Source: Serripes groenlandicus (Eukaryota > Mollusca > Bivalvia > Cardiida > Cardiidae). Taken from it: a stretch of 64,000 bases of DNA. The notes under the pieces were generated by a model, which had not been told where the DNA came from, did no database searches, and was given only the letters and a program-made list of their open reading frames with translations. The stretch spans positions 203,378,390 through 203,442,389 of the forward strand of contig JASEVX010000001.1 in NCBI GenBank assembly GCA_031761405.1, in the 5' to 3' direction. Below, piece after piece: positions 11,937-23,666 of this stretch. How positions within the stretch are numbered: the first letter of the stretch is position 1; the number at the start of each line of letters is the position of its first letter. Made by a program: the position numbers and the translations under genes.

Positions 11937-12411
11937 AAGGATTTGATTATATTTTGTTAAGGGTAGAAGACAAGTTCTGGAAATATATTTACACAAACTC
12001 GGCATATAGGAGTTTTGCGTTCGGTGAAAATGTCCAAACAGGCATTTTCACTATTTTCCGCAATGGTTTCATTTCTATCATATTATTAATATAATTATTG
12101 ATGTAATATGAATGCCTTTTCAAAACAGACTTCTCTATGTATGTATGTTTGTTTAATTGTTATGTTATTGCTTTTATATTTTCTTATTATATTTATAGTT
12201 ACTTTGCAATTGGAATACATACAAAGAAATTTAAATAAATACATATATATTTGTCATATTTAAACATATTTTCAAAAATCGTTAACTACAACCAGAGACC
12301 TAAATTAATGCTATTTAGCTCTCTGACTACAACTTATCAAAAGTTAAAAAATATGATAAAGCACAATTCACATGTGTGCTGTCCATCGGAACCAATAATT
12401 GATGACAATTA

Positions 12412-12676
12412 TTAACACTTTTTCAGTCATATCACGGCGGCCAGTTCAGCCATCCATGTATTTCCTGGCTTTCTCACACCAGTACTCAACATAAGTATTT
12501 CCATGCAACTGGCTGCTTTTCCACATAGACTGTTAGCCTATTGCTTGAAGACGAATGACGCTTGTCGCACCGACTTTTATCAGTCATCAGAAAGAATGTT
12601 GGCCGAGCTGGAATTCGAACTCACAATCTATGGATTGACAGCCCGCTTCGATACCGACTGAGCTACCGGGGCTCGA
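12412..12676 (-). mobile_element. tRNA-derived SINE, family 1
   Basis: Minus orientation. The body 'gtcatatcacggcggccag', 'ggctttctcacaccagtac' and 'agactgttagcc' precedes the head 'gaactcacaatc...gactgagctaccggggct'. An ortholog lies at 31806-32080 behind the second MCM9 remnant. Confidence 0.8.
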
Positions 12677-12844
12677 GTGCAGTGGACCAAGTGGTATATT
12701 CCGGGACTGGGGTCAGTTTATTATTATAGGATATATATAGTAACAATTGCTGTTAAAATACTGTAACGAATCGTGCTCGATGGACACAAACCAAGTTGCA
12801 TTTCACAGAGCTCTACATAAGGAGAGGTTTGCATGTTCTAAAAT

Positions 12845-12962
12845 GAAGCTTGTCACAATGAAAAGTGTCAAACAACGGAAGGATTGTTGTCCGAACTGGG
12901 ATAAAAACTCACAACCCATGGAATGACAGCCCGTGTTGCTATCGACTGAGCTACCAGGCATC
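12845..12962 (-). mobile_element. tRNA-derived SINE, family 1, head fragment
   Basis: Contains 'aactcacaacccatgg', 'gacagcccg' and 'gactgagctaccaggc' in minus orientation. Confidence 0.65.
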
Positions 12963-12969
12963 GGCCTGT

Positions 12970-13749
12970 CGATATTCACGACAAAGGTGATTGACCTCAA
13001 TAGCTAATCCCGCACTTCCAGAAAAGCTAAACAACGGATCAAATTTGAAAAAGAAAAGCCTTTAATTACAGTTATACATCAGTATAGATCTTTTGTATTC
13101 AAATAAACATCTTTCACAGACCGGGTAATTTTTTAAAACGTCTACTAACGTTATAATGACACCAGAATAGACGCTTGCATATCAGTCACTGTTGAGGCAC
13201 AATACCAACCTGACGGCGATTTTTAATTCCCTTTGCTGAATCAAATTTGCGACCCCATGGCCAGCCGTTCATCGCTTTAGGTACTGTCTGATGAAGCATG
13301 CCTTGGCAATAACATTTGCGGAAAAAACCCACCTCAAAATACAATATGGTTATTTGACTGATGTGGAAGTGGAAACCGTACATACAACGTCGGATTTTAA
13401 CTAACATTTGTTGAAAACGATACTACATTTCTCGAACACTACCTGTTACTGTATCTAATATGTATTTGTATAATTATATTCATAATTCTAGCGATATTAT
13501 AATTCGTTTTTGCCCTTGCCTATAAATACACGTACACTGAACACATTATTTTCGCCTCTGTTTCACAAAAGATTACTGCACTTTTTTTAAAAACAAAAAT
13601 GCCATGTTTTACGTAATCTGGAAGAAAATACACTTTAATTTGTTGAGATACAGTTTTTGTCTTGAAAGTATTCAATATATATATATATATGAGTAAAACT
13701 AGAACTTTCTTTAAATAGCACATGCGGTTATGGGTTAAAGGTTGTATAA
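12970..13749. other. 3' flank and UTR of SDR-B
   Basis: Homologous to the 3' flank of SDR-C (33360-34515, which carries an extra foldback). Conserved AT-rich sequence runs from 13350 to 13749, with a short (TA)n near 13676. No additional gene. AATTAAA on the minus strand near 13638 could serve as a weak polyadenylation signal. Confidence 0.5.
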
Positions 13750-16700
13750 TCATAGGTTGACCTCTCTGACCCCTAGTCCGACGTCTGCCCCGGCGTTCAC
13801 GGCGAAGTCGACGCCAGTACAGTACGTCCCTTCGCAGGCTAAAAAGAAACACGTCTGCGCGACCTCCCTTGGAAGACCAAATCTGTTTAATAACTGAAAC
13901 AATGAAAATATTTTTTTTAGTAAACTTCGTTGCATTAAATAAATAGGATATATTAGGTTGCAGTAGCGATACAGGTTTTAGTATTGTACTACGAGGGGCG
14001 TGGACAATTAATATCTCGCCAGAACGAAGGTCGAGAGAGATGTCAAACTGTCTCCGCCACGAGTAGACAATACTAAAACCCGTAACGGTACTTCAACATA
14101 ATTGTCCTTTTATTATATACTGTGTATAACTTTTAAGACGAAATGAAGAAAAAACATATTTCTATATTCTTAATAAAGAAAGAACATACTTTACTCATAC
14201 AATATAATATATGATTAGCGTATGAATCACGCCAAACTACCCCATTGACGTAAAATAAATTTTCAATGACGTAACATCATATTTCAGTGACGCACCATTA
14301 TCATATTTAGAACCGTATTTGACTGATTTAAATACGGAATTTGAATCCGTCTTGTTTGTACTGCGCATGCCACTTTGCATGTTTTAGCGCCGAAAACTGT
14401 GGAGGTTTATAATACAATTGAATAATAAATGTACACATTATTCGAGAAATTATTCATTCAGTGCTTAAACAATATACACAAGACGAAGAAGACATGAGCT
14501 ATGGAAAGGTTTCAAGTAAATAATACAACATAGGACGCATAAACTTCTATTTAAGAGTCGTCCGAGTTGGCAAATTGGTCTGTCGGTGACAGTGTCTGTA
14601 CGCTGGAGTCTGGTCTGTATGCTATTATTTATTGACTCGTCAAAGTGTAATTACCAAGCAATATCGCCTGTTGACATGCCAGTAGTAAGCATTCAAATGT
14701 CTCGATTGCCTTGACCCAACATGTTTAATGTGACATTGTAGACTATTCTACCGATTTGGCTGTGTACGTATAATACTAAATTCCGATATACTAAGTAGTT
14801 TATATTCAAATACACATGCTACTTTTTCAGCACAAATATAACGATTCAATTTAAATGTTAGTCATAGATCCGATTTGCAAATAAGATGCAGTACTTAAGC
14901 CAATCAAAGAAATCGGACTCGGACAAAAGCCATGTGATGCATGAAAACCGGGTAGTTTGTCTCGATTAATTATTGCTTTGTTCTATGAATTGAGCAAATT
15001 TTATTTTGTTAGCATTGTCTGCTGTAATTTTAGTTCATAGCTTATGTATTTCAGACACTGTCACTCGTCTGTGATTCACGATGGCATACTCACAGAAAAA
15101 CCTTTCATGTTGTGCAATGCCTGTTCGTCGTTAACCTGTTTGTGGTATTACTCAACCATCGACGTCCATATCTATTCTACGGATTAGGCTGTGTACGTGT
15201 AATACTAAATTCCGATTTACCAAGGTTTTTTTCTCCAAATACACATGTTACTTTTTCAGTACAAATTAGTGATTCAATTTAAATGTTAGTCATAGATCCG
15301 ATTTGCAAATTAGATGCAGTACTTAAGCCAATCAAAGAAATCGGACTCGGACAAAAGCCATGTGATGCATGAAAACCGGATAGTCTGTCTCGATTAATTG
15401 TTGCTTTGTTCTATGAATTGAGCAAAATTTTATTTTTTTAGCATTGTCTGCTGTAATTTTAGTTCATAGCTTATGTATTTCAGACACTGTCACTCGTCTG
15501 TGATTCACGATGGCATACTTACAGGAAAACCTTTCATGTTGTTCAATGCCTGTTCGTCGTTAATCTGTTTGTGGTATTCCTCAGCCATCGACGTCCATAT
15601 CACTCCAGGGGAAACTCTAAACAAATATTTCAAACATATATTAAAGGTGCTGAATCCCAAATTAAAGATAGTATAGTCAAAGTTTTAAGACTGTTCAAAA
15701 GTTGTCTTGTAATATTAGAATCAATTTTCTGAGATACAATTAGAGTAATAATTTCACTTTCCATTACAATAAGCATCTAAATAGTGATCGTGTATGCATC
15801 AATTTTACCTGGTAGACATAATGGACAGGGGATCTGTAAATCATGTAAAATGGATAGGGGATCTATAAAGCGTGTAAAATGGACCGCCACCTTTACTTAC
15901 GAGTTGATGCGAACACCGTTCTTTGCCTCGTCAACGGCGAGCGCCTTAGTCATAGCAAGTACACCACCCTGTTCCAGAATAACATATTAAAGGTTTTAAT
16001 TCATAACATAAGTTACGTTGCAGTTAACCCACGCACAACAAATCTGCAGCAGGCGACTTTGAAAATGTCTACTAAAAAATGGATAATCCCCATAAATGAA
16101 GGTATATTACTGAAAAATACAAGACGAATTTTGATGCTAAGCATCAAAGACGCCGCGCATGCTTTTAAGGCATGACTTAAAGGAAAGCAGATGCAGTTCA
16201 AAACATTTAAATAACCTGTGCAAACGGACAGGATGTAAAGAAGGCCAAATGTACCTTTATCTTAAACAAGAAGGCCGAGATGTTCCTTATTGCTCACCTT
16301 GATACCATAGTCTATAATAAAATGTTATCAATAGCAAAAATGGTCCATTTTGACGTAGTGAGTGGAGTATATACTTTATATGCTACGATCTATATGGTAT
16401 TCAGCATGTAAAATTTAGTCGTGAAATGACGAGTTAAGTCTTCAAACTATTTGTTTTACCGTTTGCTTAACATTGACTGCAACAAAACAAGCTGAAGTTT
16501 TTTAATTTTAAATCTGCTCTAACTAGATCAATTAGACAAACAAAAAACATAGATACTGAAATATTAACAGATATTAACTTAAGTGTTAATGCCTCTAGTT
16601 ATAAGTTAAGTGTGACACAAGCTTTGGAAGGAGAGAGGGAAGTCGATTCTCCTTCCAGTTGAGCAGAAGTATGATAAAAAAAAACGAGAGTATATAAACA

Positions 16701-19700
16701 AAATATACATAGACAAATTTTCTGACAAAATTTCAAGCTGCTCAAGTCAAAAATGCAATCTCTATAGTGTTAACTAGATTGTTCTGCAATTTAGCGTAGT
16801 GACCTAGTTGTCCTGACGTGACCCATATTCGAACTTTACCTAGATATCACTAAGACAAACATTCTGAGAACGTTTCAACATGCTCAACCCAAAAATGTGG
16901 TTTCCAAAGTGTTAATAAGACTTTCCTTAAATTTGGCCTAGTGACCTAGTTTTTGACCGGTCATGACCTACATTTAAACTTAGCCTAGATATTACTAAGA
17001 CAATCATTCCAACATAGTTTCATCATGCTCAAGCCAAAAAAGTGGCTTCCAAAGTGTTAACAAGATGTTCCTTACATTTGGCCTAGTGACCTAGTTTTTT
17101 ACCGGACATGACCCAGTTTCAAACTTGGCCTAGATATAATCGAGACAAACTTTCTGACAAAGTGTCAACATGCTCAAGTTTAAAATATGCCTTCCAGAGT
17201 GTTAACAAGATTTTCCTTCAATTTAGCCTTGTGACCTAGTTTTTGACCCGACATGACCTATATTCAAACTTGGGCTAGATATCATAAGACAAACATTCTG
17301 ACAAAGTTTCAACATGCTCAAGTCAAAAATGCGGCTTCCAGAGTGTTAACAAGATTTTCAATAAATTTGTAAACCAAACAATTAAAACAGCGTAGCCTAG
17401 TGAACTCCGTAAATCAACTCATAAAAAAAGCTTAGCCTAATTAGTTGGGGAACAGTTATTAAACACAATTTAAATGTATCTAAAGTTTTGTAACAACTGT
17501 GAAAGATGTACATGTTTTGTATCTTGTTGTTTCTTAAATCAGTTTATATAATTTATTCAACCATATAGGCTGTTTTTTCAAACATATTACAGAGTTTTTC
17601 TTTACAATAATATCTGTGGGTTTCTCCCTTTTTGATTACGTCACCCCATGGTACAAAATTAAAACCTATTCCATACTGACGCCGCGCTTCCACGCGGCGT
17701 CAATGAAAACATTTTGGACAAACGAGAAATTGCTCGTTTTGAGCAATTTCTTTATTTGTCACAATCATTTCAAAAGTCGTCTGCTGCAAAGGTGTCAGAA
17801 TACGTCTTATAGGTGGGATAGGGTTGAAAAGAGTTTGAAGTGAAGTTTCATTCGGCAACAGCAAATAATGGCCTTCTGAATGGCATTATGGTATATGGTA
17901 TATTATGACAAACTCTAACACAGCAACGAAACTTAAAGGGACTGAATCCCATATGAGAAAAAAGCGAAATAAAAAAAGAAAATTGTTAAAAATTGCTATT
18001 ACCTTGATGTTTTTGCATGTAAGACATTGAGATTTGCTGACTGATGTACTACAATATATGCACACTATTATTATTGCGGAGATTTTTCGTTATTTTGCAT
18101 TGTAAAATCTACTGGGTTAGTAACCCAGTAAATCTAAAAATATCGCTGTATATTTATCACGTGATCACTACAACCGAATTGACAATCTCCTTCCCAGAAT
18201 TGTTGTTCCTTAAACTCACGCATACATGAATGTAATGAGTCGATAGTGTTAGAGAATGCCGAATTGAATCCACAAATTCAAAAGAGCAAGAGGAAATTCC
18301 ATGGTATTTTTAAACGGGAAAACACGGAGTGGACGTTTTTTTAACTGCTTATTTCCTATGAAATAATGAAAAACAAGACTTGTACGACCTTCTACAACAT
18401 TCCGTTACATATATATCAACGTATTTTGGATTAATTAGAATAAGTATAAAATATATCTATTTTGGACCATTATGGTGTTCAGTCCCTTTAACATCAAACC
18501 CTTATAAGGGCACGTAGTTATATAAACATATTTGTTTAGCCCCAGTCCCACCGAAGCACCCCGGATAAACACGGAACACCTCAGATCAAGAGATATCTTG
18601 ATCCGGGGTTAACCTTGGTGAAATTGAGTCGACGGTCCCTCGACGGTCGCAAAACATCGTCACCTGGGACCAGCCCGGACCCAACACGGCAGCACAACGG
18701 ATGGACACGGAGCCAACACGGTTTCCCCGGTACCAACACGGCAGCGGCACAGACAATCCCGGAATTACTCGCACCACCCGGGCCCAACACGGTGTCAACA
18801 CGAATGGTACCATACCACCCGGGACCATCTCGGATGAGCTACGGACTGTCCCGGACCCAACACGGACCAGCGTGAGGCCCCTCTCGGCTGTGTATTATAA
18901 GGTGTGACAGGTGTGTAGTCAAACACAGAACTAAAATAAATCTGAAAATACGTCCATTTATGGTTTCGAACTCAGGTCCTTTGTGATTCTTCTTCCTCCT
19001 GGGTCGTCCGGTACCACCCGGGACAATCTGTAACGTCACCTTGTTAATTTGTTAATTCGTAGTCCTACCGCGTCCATCCGGTACAGTCCGTGATCATCCG
19101 TGTTTGTCTTTGCTTGCCCCGGCATGAACCGTGTATGTTCTGGGATTCTCCGGGGTGATCCGTGTCCAACACGACATGCCGGATTGCCCAGAATCGCCCA
19201 GGATAAACACGGTGCATCTACGGACCTTCCCGGAGCTACCACGGTCGCAACACGGACCGTCCCGGACTATCCCGGATTGAAAAATCTTCCCAGACGGGAT
19301 ACATTTTAAAATTGCCGGGGTGGTGTCCCGGACCATCGGACTGTCCCGGATAAGCCCGGACCCAACACGGATCTGATCCCGGATCGGTCAAATTTCAGTC
19401 GGGGACGCTCCTAGACGCCCCGGGACAGTCCGGGAGGTCGGTGGGACTGGGGATTTAGGTAACAATATAAAAAAAACATATATTTCTTTATCGAAAAGGT
19501 TTAGGACTTCTGATTTGTGTGGATGGATCTCATTCTTCAATCACTTTTATTCTGGGAAATCCTTTTGTCTCGCTTGGAAGTTGCAGCTGCGATAGAAGCA
19601 TGATTAGGACGATGCAATGTTCAGTCTCGTTTTGTTCTATTAACTAACCACACCAGAACCATTGCCTGGTGAAATAATACCATTTATGCTTATTTGTTAT

Positions 19701-22700
19701 CAAAAGATAGTTTGCGAAATCCCTGTATGTTGCTGTATAAATTTCTCTTGAAAACCGACGTGGGTTTTGACGAATAACGGTAAAGTTTAGCGTCTAATGA
19801 ACGCAGCAGCTGTTTCACTATTTAATCGATTTAAATATATCTCTCTTAACTTATAAACATGTACATTCTGACGAGAAACTAGAAATGCAGCCTCAAATAT
19901 TTGTTCTCTGGCATGCCGAGCTGATATGCAATATGAACATTGTTCGCTCGAGTTGCCCTATACTATACTGAATGGCGTACCTTTGTGGCAGAGTATGGCA
20001 ATGATCCGCGCATCCCCCCATGGTGTCCAACAATGCTTGCCATGTTGACAATATTCCCTTTTGTCTGTCGCAGATGCGGCAAAGCGTGCTATTAAAAGAA
20101 AATATCGATCATGAAAAAAAAAATCCTGTCGCCGTATATATAATTTTAAAAATTACAAAAATATCTATCCTCATGAAAGAACAAATTGACAGCTATATCG
20201 AGGGCTTGGCGTGAAACGGTTGTAACTAAAATTGGTATTTTTTTACCAAGGTTAATCACCTCGCCGTATAAGTCTTTATAGGCGTTAAATAATTTTTCTT
20301 GGTAAACAATGGAAATTTAGGTGCCATTGCTCGTTCTGAGCAATGGCACCTAAATTTGCATTGTTTACAAAGGGGTCAAAATTGCCCCTAAACCAGGGCT
20401 TTCAATATAGGTTTTTAGTTACAACCGTTTCACGCCAAGCCCTCGATATATAAGTGAGCCGTTCCACGAGAAACCAAGACTCTGCGTAATGTATCGACAC
20501 AGATCACCCTGCGCTATCCGCACAGGCTAATCCAGGCCGAAATAATCCGTCTCAGGGGGATATAGGTATAGGGTAATGATTCCTGAAACAGAAAACCCAT
20601 AGGAGGCGAAACAATTATGACCGGATTAGCCTGCGCGGTATGCTTAGGCTGATCCGGGTCGATGGTTTACGCAGAGTCCACAATGTTGGTTTTTTCTCGT
20701 TGAACGGATCATATATATACACGTAATAAAGCTAGCCGGTATATATTTACCGCTTCCACATGAACGTGTTCGAACAGCCGAGCCCCGGTAACTAAGGCGG
20801 TAGCGACGCAAGCTGTTAATCCATGGATTGTGAGTTAGAATCCCAGCTCAGCCAACATTCTTTTTGACGTTTGACAAAAGTCAGAAGCATCATTCGTCTT
20901 TCACCAATAGGCCAACAGTCTATGTGGAAAAGCCAGTGTCTTGAAAGGTATGTTGTGTGGAATACTGGTGCGAGAAAGCCAGGAAACACATGAGTTAGTG
21001 AACTGGCCGTCGTAATATGACTGAAATATTGTTGAAATCGTCGTTAAGCTCAAACCAATCAATCGAACAGTGTGGATTCAGGATTCGTTCTAAAAACCGA
21101 AATATCGTTCGTTCGTGTTATATAGTCTTGCATACCTATATTATGCTAAGAAAACATAAATAGGCGAGTGATGAATTTCCCAGCTCGCTTTCAGTTACTG
21201 CATCCAGTTTTGAGCTTAGTGTCGCCAACCGATCCGGCGCTCACTAGACCAGTGTTTTAGAGAATACAAAATTAGACCGCAACCATGCAACACATCGCGC
21301 ATGAATACGCACACTCTTTATTTTGGTGGCTTTCATCTTCATCACACTTTCTCAGATTGGCTGCGTTGTACGCGCCTTATTACGCATATACACACAAAGT
21401 CAATCAGCCTTCCCCGTGATGTATACGAAGCGCTCAACATGTTCATAATGGATTAGAATGCTGTGATTAAAAACGTAAAGATTTTGATTTTATGCAACAT
21501 AATCAAATTATAGACAGTTACATCACTATACACGACGTTTTATAATATTCATATTAATATGCACAGAAACTGACAAACTGAGACGAACACACGAAATAAA
21601 CGTATGTTTAGATATAAGGAGAATGAAGTAGTTTCATTTTAAAACACTAAAGAGCATATGACTTCGAGAAAATATCACAATTAGTACTAACTCAGTGAAA
21701 ATAGCACATATTAGTACTTACTCTATTACTGATAGTTTTGTTTTTACGCCGTTTTCAACAATGTTTGAGTTATATCACGGCGTTTCCTGGGTAAGTTTCC
21801 AGTACTACTGGTCCATTTATCCTGCTAACACCAGCCAGTCAGTCGTAATGCAACCCTGAGCGCCAGACGGGCAGCTATAACTACCATTTTAAAGCATTTG
21901 GTATGACCCGGCCGGTGATCTAACCCACCACCTCCCGCACTCGATGCGGACGCTCTAAGGATACACCATCGAGGCGGTTTACTCAATGCCAGCATACATT
22001 TTGATATTACACGAATCCTACAAGTACTCTCTATAATGTTATAGGAATTGTGTTTATGTCATACCTTGCTGACAAGGAAATAACCAAGAAGGTTGATTCC
22101 AATCATTTTCTGAAAGTCTTCCAGGGATATACTGTCTATTTCTCCTGATACGGTAACTAAAACAAACAAATATATTTAACAATATACAATCTATTTCTCC
22201 TGATATGGTAACTAAATCAAACAAATATATTTAACAATATATTATCTATTTCTCCTGATATGGTAACTAAATCAAACAAATATGAAACAATATGCTGTCT
22301 ACTTCTCCTGATAGGGTTACTAAAAGCAAACAAATATATTTAACAATATGCTGTCTATTTCTTCTGATATGGTAACAAAAAAATAAACAAATATAAAACA
22401 TTATGCTTCCTATTTCTGCTGATATGGTAACTAAAACAAATATATATATAAAACATTATGCTTTCTATTTCTCCAGATATGGTAACTAAAACAAATGAAT
22501 ATATTTAACAATATGTCGTCTATTTCTCCTGATAGGGTAACTAAAACAAACAAATATATTCAACAATATGTTGTCTATTTCTCCTGATAGGGTAACTAAA
22601 ATAAACAAATATATTTAACACTATGCTGTCTATTTCTCCTGATAGGGCATCTAAAAACAATCAAATATGTTTAACAATATGCTGTCTATTTCTCCTGATA

Positions 22701-23629
22701 GGGCATCTAAAAACAAACAAATATATTCGACAACATGCTGTCTATTTCTCCTGACAGGGTAACTAAAACAAACAAATGTAAATCATACACAAAGTAATAT
22801 GGGTAAATGATTATTATATAAGTAATAAAAAGATAAATAGTAGATAAATAATGATAAACGAGAGTAACTACACAAATAAATATAATATAAATATATATAT
22901 ATAAAAACAGCTAAATGAATAGATAAACCAATAAGTTGCATAACTGTAATTTTCTTTAAATCTAGATTGTCGGAGTAGAGTAACGTTGTTTATTCTGTAG
23001 ATGTTGATATATTGATACATTCATTTAGATCTTTACTTTTATCTTAAATTTGTTTCTTATAGTTGATTTGCTCCTTAGGTGAACCACATATATTATTCAA
23101 TCAATATTGATTGAATTAAAAACAATGCTATCATGTGACATCAGAAAGGGGACACAACTAAAAAGATATCATTTGAAACTGATTATGTAAATTCAAGATC
23201 AGTTGGCAGAAATGTTACTCTTAAAAATTGTGATGCATTTATCAGGATTTTGGTGATAGTCCTATTCTCATTATTGTAAGTTTCATTGGAAGTTTTTAAA
23301 TTCATATTGAAATGTATTTCCTAGGTAATAACTAAGCTACTCACATATGCCCGCATTGTTGATGAGACAATCCATTTTACCAAACTTATCAATTGCGCTC
23401 TCCACTGATCTCTGAAATATACAATAGCTTTTAAACATAACTTGACAAAGTATAATTTTCATTGGCAGATACTACTAAGTAGAATCAGTCATGTTCAATT
23501 ATTAAAATAGATATTCTTTATTTTGTAACGTAAACGTTACATAGTTTCTAGTTACATAAACACATGTATAAACATACTTTAACATATTTTAACGAAGTCG
23601 TGAATGAGCAAAAGCATTAATCCGATATA

Positions 23630-23666
<37 letters not shown>

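Larger units (their letters stand above)
16028..17823. mobile_element. TTAA family-1 MITE split by a ~1.6 kb insertion (SDR-B intron 6)
   Basis: Left half 16028-16119 begins after TTAA (16024-16027). The right half is about 17703-17823. Both halves match the unbroken MITE in SDR-C (41682-41899), so the MITE was present before the B/C duplication and was later interrupted in B. Confidence 0.8.

Noticed and set aside
13520..13852. 110-codon minus-strand ORF over SDR-B exon 9
   Set aside because: It reads exon 9 in the wrong frame (Arg-rich). The true frame joins exon 8 in phase and ends at 13750.
18581..19336. Several ORFs on both strands in the GC-rich block
   Set aside because: The GC-rich repeat words lack stops by composition. 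The block is a TIR element with an empty site in the paralogue.
22138..22785. CRISPR-like regular repeats
   Set aside because: Units are tandem without unique spacers, in an intron of a eukaryotic gene.
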